Shown in pieces: positions 6,868 through 16,353 of a stretch of DNA of 64,000 nt. Below the pieces are notes generated by a model. It made no database searches. It saw nothing but the letters and a program-made list of their open reading frames with translations, and had not been told where the DNA came from. Location of the stretch: positions 1-64,000 of the forward strand of contig NZ_CBYM010000006.1 in the NCBI RefSeq assembly GCF_000577815.1, read 5' to 3'. The position numbers and the translations under genes were made by a program. Within the stretch, counting starts at the first letter, position 1. Each line of letters begins with the position of its first letter. Origin of the DNA: Clostridium saudiense. GTDB lineage: Bacteria > Bacillota > Clostridia > Clostridiales > Clostridiaceae.

Positions 6868-7572
6868 ATGGATATATTTACAAATAACATGTTTTTTGGA
6901 ATATTCATATCTCTTGTAGCATTTGAAATAGGTTTATTTATTTATAAAAAAACAAAATTCCCACTTTTTAATCCACTTTTAATTGCCACAATAATTGTAA
7001 TAGGCTTTTTAAAAATATTTAATATAGATTTTGATACTTACAATCAAGGCGGTCAATTTATAAATATTTTTCTTGGCCCTGCAACAATAGTTCTAGCTGT
7101 TCCTTTATATAAAAATCTTAATTTACTCAAGAAGAATTTTCTTCCTATTATTTCTGGGATATTCGTAGGTACTCTAGTTAGTGTATTATCAGTTATTTCA
7201 ATTTCATTTTTCTTAGGATTAGATAATACTCTAACAGTTTCATTATTATCTAAAAGTGTAACAACCCCAATAGGAATTGAAATTACAAATACACTTGGTG
7301 GTGTTACTTCAATTACTGTCTTAGCTATTATATTATCTGGAATAATAGGGGCAATTGTAGGACCTACAGTTTTTAAAATATTAAGAATTAATAGTCCAAT
7401 TGCTAGAGGGATTTCACTAGGAACTGCTTCTCACGCTGTAGGAACTTCAAAAGCATTAGAAATTGGTGAACAAGAAGGGGCAATGAGTTCATTATCTATC
7501 GGTGTTGCTGGTATAATAACAGTATTTTTAGCTCCTTTATGTTATTCTTTGCTTTCAGTATTAATTAAATAA
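6868..7572 (+). CDS. CidB/LrgB-family membrane protein
   Basis: 234 residues, full length for the family, with about seven membrane helices. Characteristic segments are FNPLLIATIIVI (residues ~32-43), FLGPATIVLAVPLYKN, SLLSKSVTTPIGIEI and ARGISLGTASHAVGTSKALE, all typical of LrgB. It works with the small CidA-type protein encoded immediately upstream. In Bacillus the equivalent PftAB transports pyruvate, and in Staphylococcus the pair affects autolysis; which of these applies here is not known. A bidirectional terminator follows. Confidence 0.9.
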   Translation: MDIFTNNMFFGIFISLVAFEIGLFIYKKTKFPLFNPLLIATIIVIGFLKIFNIDFDTYNQGGQFINIFLGPATIVLAVPLYKNLNLLKKNFLPIISGIFVGTLVSVLSVISISFFLGLDNTLTVSLLSKSVTTPIGIEITNTLGGVTSITVLAIILSGIIGAIVGPTVFKILRINSPIARGISLGTASHAVGTSKALEIGEQEGAMSSLSIGVAGIITVFLAPLCYSLLSVLIK

Positions 7573-7596
7573 ATTCACTAATAAAAATAAATTATT

Positions 7597-7637
7597 AAAA
7601 AAAGCTTTAGCAGCAAAATACTGCCAAAGCTTTTTTA
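7597..7637. terminator. Bidirectional terminator between cidB-type gene and topB
   Basis: AAAAAAGCTTTAGCAG pairs with CTGCCAAAGCTTTTTT across a 7-nt loop. The A-run and T-run on both sides make it work for the rightward cidAB operon and for the leftward topoisomerase gene, whose stop lies inside the T run. Confidence 0.9.
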
Positions 7638-9818
7638 ATTTATAAATTCAAATTTCCAATTATAATATCCTGTCTTTTCATCTTTTTCATATCTTAAATA
7701 TGCAGAAAATAAAGTACCTTTTTTACTCTTTAGATTTCTAAATCCAACTTTACCATTCTTAAGAAGTAATTGAACCATTTCCTTAGTTACCTTTTTACCT
7801 AGGGATTCAATAAATTTATCATTTTTCCAAATAGTATATTTGCAACCATTTTTCCAATTGACACATCCATATCCTTTTTCACCTTCTATAATCGAATTAC
7901 CACAAACCGGACATTTACCAATTTCCTCTACCCCTTCTGGCTTTTCAACTTTAAACTTATGAAGCATAGAACTATCATTTTTAATCTTTTCTACCGAACT
8001 TCTTGTAAAGTCATAAATTAAATTTAAGAAATCCTCTTTTTTAAATTTCCCTTTTTCAATATCAGATAATGTTTTTTCAAGTCTTCCTGTATATTCTAAA
8101 TCTAAAAGTTCTTTAGCTGGAAAAATTTCTACTATTGTTCTTCCAAGCTCAGTTGTAGTTAAACTCTTTCCTTTAGTTTTAATATATCCAATATCTTTTA
8201 GCTTTTTTATAGTTTCAGCTCTAGTGGCTGGAGTTCCTATACTAAAACCACTTAATATAGCTTTCATCATTTCTTCTGAATTGCTCTCATCATCTGAACT
8301 ATCATCTTTATCATCCTTAAAAGACTTTCCACAAGTCTCCATAACTCTTAAAAGAGTTTTTTCTGTATGATACTTCGGTGGTTTCTTTGTCACTTTATTA
8401 ACCTTACTATCTACTATATCTAAATTTTCACCCTTTTCAACTAAAGGTAGGATTGTATCTTTTGATTCTATTTTCTCAACTACTCTCCATCCTTTAACTA
8501 TTTCTACTTTTCCCTTAGAAATAAACTCGCCTTTTAACTGTTCGTCGTTAACTTTTAATGTTATTTTCGTTTCCTCAAATTGGGCAACAGGCATAAATTG
8601 CATTATAAATCTATTTTTTATAGCATTATAAACATGTTGTTCATCTGTAGTTAATCCTTTTGGTATTACATATGTAGGAGTAATAGCACTATGGCTCTCA
8701 ACCTTAGAATTATCAAAAACTCTTTTAGATTGAACGAATTTTATTTGATCTTCATAAGGTAAACCTTTTTTATGGGTTTCAAGCACTTTTTTTGCTTTAT
8801 CAACTAAACTTTCTTCTAATACACTACTTGCAGTTCTAGGATATGTTATAAGTTTTTTTTCATATAACCCCTGTGCAACCTTTAATACCTTATCTGAAGT
8901 CCATCCTTTATATTTACTAGTTATATATCCTTGTAAATTAGAAAGATTAAAAAGACTTTGTGGATATTCCCTCTTCTTTTCAATTTCTTTGTCTACAACT
9001 ACTGCTTGCTTTTCTTTTAATAATTTACTTAAATTGTCTAAATACTCTTTTTTCTCAAACTTTTCAGAAGCATTTTCATAATAAAGACTTTCAAACTCTA
9101 TATTATCTTTTGATTTTAAATTAATTAATAACTTATAATATGAAGACTCCTTAAAATTTTCAATTTCTTTATCCCTATCATAAATTATCTTTAAAGTAGG
9201 CAATAAAACTCTACCTATGTTAATTGTCTTTTTTTCACTAGCACCATATCTTAATGTTGCAACAGATGTCAAATTAATACCTATTGTCCAATCTGCCAAC
9301 TGTCTTCCTATTCCAGCATCTTGAAGTGGTTTCATTTCACTATTAGGCTTTAAATTTGCCATTCCCTTCTTTACTTCATCTTCTGTCCATTCATTAAGAA
9401 GAAGTCTATAAATAGGCTTTTTTATATCATAATGGATAAATAATTCATCTGAGATAACCTGACCTTCTCTATCAAAGTCTGTTGCAGAAATTACTCCATC
9501 AACATCATCTCTGTCAATTAATCCTTTAATAATATTTATTTGTTTTTCTGCACCTTTATCAACAACTTCTCTATTACTACTATCACATTTTATTTTATAC
9601 TTAAAACCTTCAGGAATAAAAGGGAATTTATCCATTCTCCATCCCTTCATATTTTCATCATAATCCTTTGCATCATACAATTGAAGTAAATGACCAAAAG
9701 CCCAAGTAACTAAATAATCGTCGCCTTCATAAAACCCATCTCTTCTAGTTTTTATCTTATATGCATCCGCTATATTTTTAGCAACTGATGGTTTTTCTGC
9801 TATTATTACTTTCTTCAA
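7635..9818 (-). CDS. topB: DNA topoisomerase III
   Basis: 727 residues. The Toprim domain has IIAEKPSVAKNIA (residues 5-17) and the metal-binding SATDFDREGQ (111-120). The type IA core has catalytic Tyr326 in ITYPRTASS; the family usually has TYPRT(D/S)S, so residue 330 is an Ala here. The C-terminus carries one Cys4 zinc finger (CPVCGNSI ... GCVNWKNGC). The enzyme relaxes or decatenates DNA through a transient 5'-phosphotyrosine link. The start is a TTG at 9816-9818 behind AAGGAGA. TopB can be chromosomal or element-borne; the surroundings look chromosomal. Confidence 0.93.
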   Translation of the reverse strand: MKKVIIAEKPSVAKNIADAYKIKTRRDGFYEGDDYLVTWAFGHLLQLYDAKDYDENMKGWRMDKFPFIPEGFKYKIKCDSSNREVVDKGAEKQINIIKGLIDRDDVDGVISATDFDREGQVISDELFIHYDIKKPIYRLLLNEWTEDEVKKGMANLKPNSEMKPLQDAGIGRQLADWTIGINLTSVATLRYGASEKKTINIGRVLLPTLKIIYDRDKEIENFKESSYYKLLINLKSKDNIEFESLYYENASEKFEKKEYLDNLSKLLKEKQAVVVDKEIEKKREYPQSLFNLSNLQGYITSKYKGWTSDKVLKVAQGLYEKKLITYPRTASSVLEESLVDKAKKVLETHKKGLPYEDQIKFVQSKRVFDNSKVESHSAITPTYVIPKGLTTDEQHVYNAIKNRFIMQFMPVAQFEETKITLKVNDEQLKGEFISKGKVEIVKGWRVVEKIESKDTILPLVEKGENLDIVDSKVNKVTKKPPKYHTEKTLLRVMETCGKSFKDDKDDSSDDESNSEEMMKAILSGFSIGTPATRAETIKKLKDIGYIKTKGKSLTTTELGRTIVEIFPAKELLDLEYTGRLEKTLSDIEKGKFKKEDFLNLIYDFTRSSVEKIKNDSSMLHKFKVEKPEGVEEIGKCPVCGNSIIEGEKGYGCVNWKNGCKYTIWKNDKFIESLGKKVTKEMVQLLLKNGKVGFRNLKSKKGTLFSAYLRYEKDEKTGYYNWKFEFIN

Positions 9819-9903
9819 AATACTCTTCTCCTTAAATCCGTATTTACATCATTACCAGATTTATATTTTATCCTATTTATTTTTATAATTCAAATTTTAT
9901 TAA

Positions 9904-10461
9904 TTACATTTCATTAAATATCCAAATATAAAGTGATAAATATGTTGCAAATACAACCCATAAAATATAAGGAATCATCAATGCTCCAGCTATTTTGTCA
10001 TCCTTAAAAAATTTAACTGTAGTTATTACTATTAGTAAAAGCAAAATACATATTAATATAAATGAAATACCATATAATCTTAAATTAAAAAATATAATTG
10101 CCCATAGAAAACTTATTAAAAGTTGTACTAAATAATTAAAATATCCTCCATGATCATTTTTCCCTTGCTTGTTATTCATATATATTCTATAAGCAGCAAT
10201 ACCCATTAAAATATATAAAGCAATCCATACTATCCTAAAAACTAAATTAGGCGGTGTAAGAATACTTTTTTTTAATACATCATATATACTCATTGAATTT
10301 TTAGTAACAAAGCCTACTATCAAACTCCCAATAACAGGCATCATAATATTTTTTAATAAACCTATAAATTCAAACTTTCCATTAACGCAAAATATCTCTT
10401 TAAATATATTCTTTCTTCTATTAATCGACTTTTTAACTTTAGGTTTCTTCTTTTTTCTCAC
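9904..10461 (-). CDS. TspO/MBR-family membrane protein
   Basis: About 185 residues with a basic N-terminal tail (RKKKKPKVKKSINRR) and five membrane helices. TspO landmarks are PPNLVFRIVWIALYILMGIAA, LWAIIFFNLRLYG and the final YILWVVFATYLSLYIWIFN. TspO proteins bind porphyrins, heme or cholesterol-like ligands in the membrane and are linked to stress. The start is chosen at GTG 10459-10461, eight bases from AGGGG; the upstream in-frame ATG and GTG (10465-10470) overlap that ribosome site. The extra basic N-terminal ~35 residues are not part of the core fold. Confidence 0.82.
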   Translation of the reverse strand: MRKKKKPKVKKSINRRKNIFKEIFCVNGKFEFIGLLKNIMMPVIGSLIVGFVTKNSMSIYDVLKKSILTPPNLVFRIVWIALYILMGIAAYRIYMNNKQGKNDHGGYFNYLVQLLISFLWAIIFFNLRLYGISFILICILLLLIVITTVKFFKDDKIAGALMIPYILWVVFATYLSLYIWIFNEM

Positions 10462-10535
10462 AAACATCACCCCTTTTATTTACTAATAAAATATATGTTA
10501 CTTAACAGTAAATAATGTTTATGAGTAATATATTT

Positions 10536-11477
10536 TTAGTTTGTTACTTTTTCATTAACCTTTACAATTCTATTCGTCCAATTTAATATATCTAAAATAA
10601 CTTCATCTTTATTACTTTCATTTAGCATTTCATGTCTACCATTCTTATATAATTTATATTTCAAGTCATGTATTCCTAATTCTTTATAGCATTCATATAA
10701 TCTTTTTATACCTTTACCAAAATCTCCAACTGGATCTTTATCACCGGCAAAAATTAATACTGGTAAATCTTTAGGGATTAATTCTAAGTTTTCTTTTTTA
10801 TTAATCTTCCATAATCCTCTTATTAAATCATAATAATATGATGTTGTACAAATAAATCCACAGTAATCGCTTTCTATATACTTGTCCACCTCCTCATCAA
10901 CAGAGCATAGCCAATCATAATTTGTTCTATTAGGTTTGAAACTTCTATTGAAGTTTCCAAATGATAACTTGTCCATTATCTTACTTTTAGCTTTTCTTCC
11001 TCTTATCATCATTTCAACTTTTGAAATTAATATTCCTAATTTTGTTATGTATTCAGGTCTTCCATTTGTTCCCGATAATATTACTCCATCTAATTCTTTA
11101 CCATATAACTCAATATATCTTTGACTTACAAAAGAACCCATGCTATGCCCAAATAATATTAAAGGTAAACCTTCATTTTCTTTCTTTATTATATCTGTAA
11201 GTTCTTTAACATTTTCAACAAGCATATCAAAACCTTCATTATCAGCTATGTAACCTCTTTCTTCATCTTCCTTAGAAGTTTCTCCATGCCCTCTATGATC
11301 ATGTGCATATACTATGAAGCCATGTTCTGTAAGTTTATTTGCAAAATAATCATATCTACAAGCATACTCAGTCATTCCATGTGAAATCTGTATTATTCCC
11401 TTTGCTTCACCTTTAACTTCCCATTTATAACATTTAATTTCTTTACCTTCTTTATCGACAAACGAAAACTTCTTCAA
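10536..11477 (-). CDS. Alpha/beta hydrolase, monoacylglycerol lipase/lysophospholipase type
   Basis: About 313 residues of the Hydrolase_4 (lysophospholipase L2/PldB) family. It has the oxyanion HG segment IIQISHGMTEYACRYDYFA, then YAHDHRGHGET, the nucleophile elbow LFGHSMGS, an acid in IFAGDKDPVGD and the catalytic His in NGRHEMLNE. It probably hydrolyses lysophospholipids or monoacylglycerols in the cytoplasm; no signal peptide is seen. The start is probably the TTG at 11475-11477. The ATG nine bases upstream touches the GGAG ribosome site and so cannot be used efficiently. It is a monocistronic gene. Confidence 0.87.
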   Translation of the reverse strand: MKKFSFVDKEGKEIKCYKWEVKGEAKGIIQISHGMTEYACRYDYFANKLTEHGFIVYAHDHRGHGETSKEDEERGYIADNEGFDMLVENVKELTDIIKKENEGLPLILFGHSMGSFVSQRYIELYGKELDGVILSGTNGRPEYITKLGILISKVEMMIRGRKAKSKIMDKLSFGNFNRSFKPNRTNYDWLCSVDEEVDKYIESDYCGFICTTSYYYDLIRGLWKINKKENLELIPKDLPVLIFAGDKDPVGDFGKGIKRLYECYKELGIHDLKYKLYKNGRHEMLNESNKDEVILDILNWTNRIVKVNEKVTN

Positions 11478-11901
11478 AACTATCATCTCCTATTTAGTTT
11501 TTTAATATATTATCTTCTCATGCAAATTGACTGTCAATATTGTATAGGGAAATGTTAAATAATTATTCATATTTATATAATTTATTCTATTTTTTTTTAA
11601 TTTAATTTAAATATCCTGTTAAGATGCATTTGTTAAAATCTAAGTTTATGATATACTATTTTAGTATTGATATAATCTTTAAAAGAATATTATAATTTAA
11701 CTTATAATCGGAATTCTAAATCTTAATTAACAACCTAAATATATTATTTAAGCAACGAACTATATTTTCTTGTTAGTTTTATTAACCCTAATTGCAAATT
11801 TTGCAATTATTAAATCAATAGGTTTGGAAATATCCTGTAATATTATTATTAAATGATTATAGTTCAATATTATTGTTAATAATGTAAATAAACTATTGTA
11901 G
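11478..11901. other. Gene-free AT-rich divergent intergenic region
   Basis: About 420 nt with no credible gene between the hydrolase and murT. No structured leader or riboswitch-like GC-rich segment is seen. A possible rightward promoter is TTGATA (11668-11673) with TATAAT about 18 nt further on, nearly 200 nt before murT, so a long leader is possible. Confidence 0.5.
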
Positions 11902-13263
11902 GTGGTGAAGAAAATTAATATTAAGTCAATTCTCAGTATATTAGCAACAAAATTCACATTATTTCTTACTAAAACCATTTTAAAAGGTGGTACTACTTTT
12001 CCTGGTAGAGTTGCATTAAAATTAGATAATAACATTTTAGCAACTGTATCTAAGGGATATAAAGTAGTATTAGTTACAGGAACTAATGGTAAAACTACTA
12101 CTACAAGCATGATTTATAACATCATTAAAGAAAAAGGTTACCCAGTAATAACTAATAACACAGGGGCTAATCTTTTCCCAGGTATAGTTACTACTTTCGT
12201 TGAAAACTATAAATTCTTCAATAAAGATGAAAATAAATATGCAATTATAGAGGTAGATGAAGCTAATTTAAAATTTATAACAAAGTATATTAATCCTGAA
12301 ATAATTACTGTAACAAATTTATTTAGGGATCAACTTGATAGATATGGAGAAGTTTATACAACATTAACTAAAATTTTAGAGGGTATAACTCTTGTACCTG
12401 AAAGTAAGCTAGTTTTAAATGGTGATGAATCATTACTTGGAAAGCTTGATGTGAAGAATCCATTAGTATTTTATGGATTTAAAACACCAATAAACGAAAA
12501 TAAAACTATTGATGTTAATGCAGATTCAAAGTTCTGTAAGTTCTGCAAAACTCCTTATAGTTATAACTTTGTTACATATAATCATTTAGGAGATTATTAC
12601 TGTACAGGCTGTGGTTATACTCATCCTGCTATTAAGTATGGTGTAGACGAAATTGTAGAATTAACAGCAGAAAGCTCTACTGTTAAATTTGGAAACACTG
12701 AAATCTTCTTAGGTCAATCTGGTGTATATAACATCTATAATGCTCTTTGTGCTTATTCAATAGCAAAAGAACTTAATATTGATGATGCTTGTATAAAAAA
12801 ATCTTTAGAAAATCAAAGTTCTAGTTTTGGAAGACAAGAAATAATAAATATAGATGACAAAGAAGCAAAAATTATTTTAGTTAAAAATCCAGCTGGATAT
12901 AATCAAGCTTTAGACACCCTTTGCTTAAATAAAGATTCCTTCTCTTGTGCATTTTTATTAAATGATAATTATGCTGATGGTAGAGATGTTTCTTGGATTT
13001 GGGATGTTAATTTTGAAATTTTAAATAATACACCTTTAGATGAAGTTTATGTATCAGGTCTTAGAACTTTTGATATGGCAGTAAGGCTAAAAACTGCTGG
13101 TATTTCTCCATCTAAGTTTGTTATTGAAGAAGAATATGAAAAATTAACTGAACAAATCAAAAATGGTAAAAACAAAAAAATATATATCCTTGCAACTTAT
13201 ACAGCAATGATAAATTACAGAAAGTATTTACATTCTAAGGGTTATATAAAAAAACTTTGGTAG
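11902..13263 (+). CDS. murT: Lipid II isoglutaminyl synthase, MurT subunit
   Basis: About 450 residues. A Mur-ligase domain has the ATP loop VTGTNGKTTTTSM, and EVDEANL and TNLFRDQLDRYGE segments. The MurT-specific zinc ribbon is CKFCKTPYSY ... CTGCGYTHP, and a DUF1727 C-terminal domain contains VKNPAGYNQAL and NDNYADGRDVSWIWDV. With GatD it amidates the D-Glu of the lipid II stem peptide. The next gene, 16 nt on, is gatD. The start is uncertain: two GTG codons at 11902 and 11905 lie inside the only ribosome site (AGGTGGTGA). An ATT at 11914, eight bases downstream of it, begins INIKS and may be a rare non-standard start. Confidence 0.93.
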   Translation: MVKKINIKSILSILATKFTLFLTKTILKGGTTFPGRVALKLDNNILATVSKGYKVVLVTGTNGKTTTTSMIYNIIKEKGYPVITNNTGANLFPGIVTTFVENYKFFNKDENKYAIIEVDEANLKFITKYINPEIITVTNLFRDQLDRYGEVYTTLTKILEGITLVPESKLVLNGDESLLGKLDVKNPLVFYGFKTPINENKTIDVNADSKFCKFCKTPYSYNFVTYNHLGDYYCTGCGYTHPAIKYGVDEIVELTAESSTVKFGNTEIFLGQSGVYNIYNALCAYSIAKELNIDDACIKKSLENQSSSFGRQEIINIDDKEAKIILVKNPAGYNQALDTLCLNKDSFSCAFLLNDNYADGRDVSWIWDVNFEILNNTPLDEVYVSGLRTFDMAVRLKTAGISPSKFVIEEEYEKLTEQIKNGKNKKIYILATYTAMINYRKYLHSKGYIKKLW

Positions 13264-13279
13264 TGTTTAGGAGGCTATT

Positions 13280-14011
13280 ATGGAATTAAATATTTGTCAC
13301 CTTTATCCTGATTTATTAAACGTATATGGTGATGTTGGAAATATATTAATTTTAAAACACAGAGCTGAAAATCGTGGAATTAAAGTTAATATACTTAACA
13401 TTTCAATCAATGATGAATTTAATGCAGATGATTACGATATAGTATTTTTTGGCGGTGGCCAAGATTTTGAACAATCGATAGTATCTTCTGACTTGATGAA
13501 TAATAAAAAAGAAGAGTTATCAAGATACATTAATAATGGTAAAGTTCTAATAGCTATCTGTGGTGGATATCAATTATTAGGTAAATACTATACTGCTCCT
13601 AATGGTGAAAGAATTGAAGGCTTAGGCATATTAGATATTTATACTGAAGCTGGAGATACTAGATTTATTGGAGATACTGTTATTTACAATGAAGATTTCA
13701 ATGAAACTTATGTTGGATTTGAAAATCACTCTGGTAGAACTTATGTTAATGGATTAAAGCCACTTGGAAAATGTGTTCATGGTTATGGTAATAATGGATC
13801 TGATGGCTATGAAGGCTGTATATATAAGAATACTTATTGTACATACTTCCATGGATCATTACTTGCAAAAAATCCTGAACTAGCAGATAGATTTATTAAA
13901 ACAGCTTTAGAAATGAAGTACTCAGAAGTTGCTTTAGAAAGACTAGACGATTCTTTAGAAATAAAAGCTAAAGAAGTAATGATTAACAGGTTAAACAATA
14001 AACAAAAATAA
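13280..14011 (+). CDS. gatD: Lipid II isoglutaminyl synthase, GatD glutaminase subunit
   Basis: 243 residues of the CobB/CobQ-like class I glutamine amidotransferase family. It starts with ICHLYPDLLNVYGDVGN, typical of GatD. The catalytic Cys94 lies in AICGGYQLLG and the catalytic His in YFHGSLLAKNPELAD. It releases ammonia from glutamine for MurT. AGGAGGC precedes the ATG and the gene is 16 nt behind murT, so they form one operon. Amidated peptidoglycan is needed for cross-linking, which fits the D,D-carboxypeptidase gene that follows. Confidence 0.95.
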   Translation: MELNICHLYPDLLNVYGDVGNILILKHRAENRGIKVNILNISINDEFNADDYDIVFFGGGQDFEQSIVSSDLMNNKKEELSRYINNGKVLIAICGGYQLLGKYYTAPNGERIEGLGILDIYTEAGDTRFIGDTVIYNEDFNETYVGFENHSGRTYVNGLKPLGKCVHGYGNNGSDGYEGCIYKNTYCTYFHGSLLAKNPELADRFIKTALEMKYSEVALERLDDSLEIKAKEVMINRLNNKQK

Positions 14012-14045
14012 TAATATTTACTTATAAGAAGGACGGGGAGATTAT

Positions 14046-15329
14046 ATGTCAAAGAAATTTTTTAGAGCTTTTGTTCTAACACTATGCTTATCATTAGTAG
14101 TACCTTTCTTTAATACTATTAATGTATTTGCTGCAACTGAGCCTCAAATAATGGGGCAATCTGCTATTACTATGGATTTAGATACAGGCGAAATTATTTA
14201 TTCAAAAAATGCTGATGAACAACGTTCACCTGCAAGTACAACTAAATTATTAACTTCTCTACTATTTGCTGAAAACAAAAATAAGGATGATTTAATTCCT
14301 TACACTGAAAATTCAGTTTCACTAAGAGAAACAACATTAAATAATTTTATTGGTAATACTGCACAACCTGGTGATACACTAACTGCTAATGAAGTAATGG
14401 ATGCTGTTATGGTTTATTCAGCAAATGATGCTGCTGTTATGATGGCTGAATCTGTTTCTGGTTCTGTAGAAAAATTTACAGAATTAATGAACCAAAGAGC
14501 TAAAGAACTTGGCGCGGTAAACACTAACTTTGTTAATCCTAACGGTTTAGAAATTGATGCTAACAATCATAATGTTACTACAGCTTACGATTTAGCTTTA
14601 ATTGCTAAAGCTGCTTATGAAAATGATTGGGTAAGAGAATCTATGGGAATAGATAAAACGTCTGTTATTTTAGATGGTAAGACAATTTATATCGAAACTA
14701 GAGATAAATTACTTGGCGTTGATGGTAATATTGGTGGTAAAACTGGTAATGAAACTAAAGCTGGTCATTGCTTTGTAGGATACTATAACAGAAACGGAAG
14801 AAATTTAATTACTGTAGTTTTAGGTTCTCTATATGGAGCAGATGGAATGAATGTATTTAATGACACTCAATCAATTGCTGATTATAGCTATGATGCACAA
14901 AAAACTACTTATAAATCTGCTGGAGACGAAATATCTACTGTTGAATTAAACTATAAACTATTTAGATTCTTTGGTCCAACAAAAACTATTACAGCTCCTG
15001 TTGTTTTAGATCAAGATATTGAATATTATCAAAATAGCTTTAATGATACTCATTCTAATTTAGAAGTACCAAGTAATGAACTAAATGCTTGGAAGGTTGC
15101 TTCTAATAACAATGTTGATTTAGTTTATACTAGTGGTGATTATACTCAAACTGTTAAGGGATCTATCACTTTAAGTACTGGTCAAATATTAAAAGCTAAT
15201 ATAGGAATTTACGCTCTTTCTTTATTAATAATAATTTTAATAATTGTATTATTATTTGTAACAATAAAATTAATGATGAACTCTAAGAGACGTAGAAGAA
15301 ATAGAAGAGGAAGATATTCTAGATACTAA
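14046..15329 (+). CDS. D-alanyl-D-alanine carboxypeptidase (DacF/PBP5-like)
   Basis: 427 residues with a signal peptide (AFVLTLCLSLVVPFF...VFA), then a peptidase S11 domain: SxxK motif S64-T-T-K67, SxN motif in YSANDAA, KTG motif in GGKTGNETKAGH. A beta-rich C-terminal part and a single membrane anchor (IYALSLLIIILIIVLLFVTI) end in a highly basic tail (RRRRNRRGR). It trims the terminal D-Ala from stem peptides outside the membrane. Start signal: GACGGGGAG. It lies 34 nt behind gatD and probably shares its transcript. DacB/DacF subtype cannot be settled. Confidence 0.92.
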   Translation: MSKKFFRAFVLTLCLSLVVPFFNTINVFAATEPQIMGQSAITMDLDTGEIIYSKNADEQRSPASTTKLLTSLLFAENKNKDDLIPYTENSVSLRETTLNNFIGNTAQPGDTLTANEVMDAVMVYSANDAAVMMAESVSGSVEKFTELMNQRAKELGAVNTNFVNPNGLEIDANNHNVTTAYDLALIAKAAYENDWVRESMGIDKTSVILDGKTIYIETRDKLLGVDGNIGGKTGNETKAGHCFVGYYNRNGRNLITVVLGSLYGADGMNVFNDTQSIADYSYDAQKTTYKSAGDEISTVELNYKLFRFFGPTKTITAPVVLDQDIEYYQNSFNDTHSNLEVPSNELNAWKVASNNNVDLVYTSGDYTQTVKGSITLSTGQILKANIGIYALSLLIIILIIVLLFVTIKLMMNSKRRRRNRRGRYSRY

Positions 15330-15350
15330 AATAGTGACAAAAAACAAATA

Positions 15351-15380
15351 AAAAAGAAACTCCTTCTGGAGTTTCTTTTT
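15351..15380 (+). terminator. Terminator of the murT-gatD-dac operon
   Basis: AAAAAGAAACTCC, a 3-4 nt loop, then GGAGTTTCTTTTT: a 10-bp stem with a T run on the plus strand. Confidence 0.9.
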
Positions 15381-15420
15381 TATTTAGAAATTCAGCCTAT
15401 GCTAAATTTATTCCTCAACT
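15353..15420. repeat. Dispersed intergenic repeat, copy A
   Basis: The terminator-like hairpin AAGAAAC...GTTTCTT, a short AT spacer, AATTCAGC, and AATTTATTCCT occur here in the same order and spacing as at 25049-25110. Both copies lie at 3' gene ends. It may be a small non-autonomous repeat family or the relic of duplicated terminators. Confidence 0.45.
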
Positions 15421-15478
15421 TGAAACTTGTCACTTAAAACTTATAAGCCACTACCCTTATAGAATTTTATCTTTGTTA

Positions 15479-16336
15479 CTATCTAAATACTGCAGTTACC
15501 CATTCATTCGTTTGATGTTTGCTTATAAGTTTAAAGCCATAGCTTTCAACATTATTCTTAACTTCATCAAAGCTCCATTCTACAAGTCCAGAAACTAATA
15601 AATTTCCACCTTCTTTTAAATGAGACTTTATATATTCCATAAACATCTTAGTTTCTTCTCCACCAATATTTATGAATATCCAATCAAAACTTTCCTTAAC
15701 TAATTCAGTATCATCTAATATATTTCCTACTACAGCTTCTATATTAGTTAAATTATTCAATGAAGCATTTAACATTACCTCATCTTCAACATCTCTTATA
15801 TCAACTGCTACAATACTTTTTGCTCCTGCAATAGATGCAGCAATCGAAAGTATACCTGATCCTGTTCCAATATCTAAAACAGTTTTATCTTTTAAATCTA
15901 ACTCATTTAAAATTAGCTTTAATATATCTTGAGTCGTTTCGTGAAGCCCTGTTCCAAAAGCCCCCTGAGATATAAAGTTAATTTTTGTTTTTCCCTCAAA
16001 CTCCTCTTCTGGTCCAGCTATAACATATTTATCATCTAAATGAATAGCAGGAAAATCAAATGTAGTATAATCATTATTGTTTTCCTCAACATCTATATAA
16101 TCCATTTTTAAAATCTCTTTTAACTTTTCTTTAAACTCTTCTAGACCTTCTTGTTCTTCATAGGCAACCTTTAATATTATTTCTTCATCATCTCTTTCTA
16201 TATATCCATATCCGTAATCGTCAGTAGTAATCTCTAATGGATTTTCATAGAAAACATTATAAATGTCATTTATAGCTAATTCTTCTATAGTTGAATCTAA
16301 TTTTTCATATGGAAGTCTATATGATATTATAAACAT
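15479..16336 (-). CDS. prmA: Ribosomal protein L11 methyltransferase-like protein (PrmA)
   Basis: 285 residues. An N-terminal alpha/beta part is followed by the AdoMet methyltransferase domain: the GTGLHETTQDIL segment with the PrmA signature, motif I LDIGTGSGILSIAA, VAVDI, then FINIGGEETKMF at the position of the N-P-x-x catalytic-site motif, here changed to NIGG. PrmA trimethylates ribosomal protein L11. The altered NIGG and the divergent N-terminus leave some doubt about the substrate. AATGAGGATG serves as ribosome site. Confidence 0.8.
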   Translation of the reverse strand: MFIISYRLPYEKLDSTIEELAINDIYNVFYENPLEITTDDYGYGYIERDDEEIILKVAYEEQEGLEEFKEKLKEILKMDYIDVEENNNDYTTFDFPAIHLDDKYVIAGPEEEFEGKTKINFISQGAFGTGLHETTQDILKLILNELDLKDKTVLDIGTGSGILSIAASIAGAKSIVAVDIRDVEDEVMLNASLNNLTNIEAVVGNILDDTELVKESFDWIFINIGGEETKMFMEYIKSHLKEGGNLLVSGLVEWSFDEVKNNVESYGFKLISKHQTNEWVTAVFR

Positions 16337-16353
16337 TTTTCATCCTCATTTCT

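Noticed and set aside
11760..12110. 116-codon minus-strand frame across the murT start
   Set aside because: Antisense to the conserved Mur-ligase P-loop region; low-complexity hydrophobic sequence without a ribosome site.
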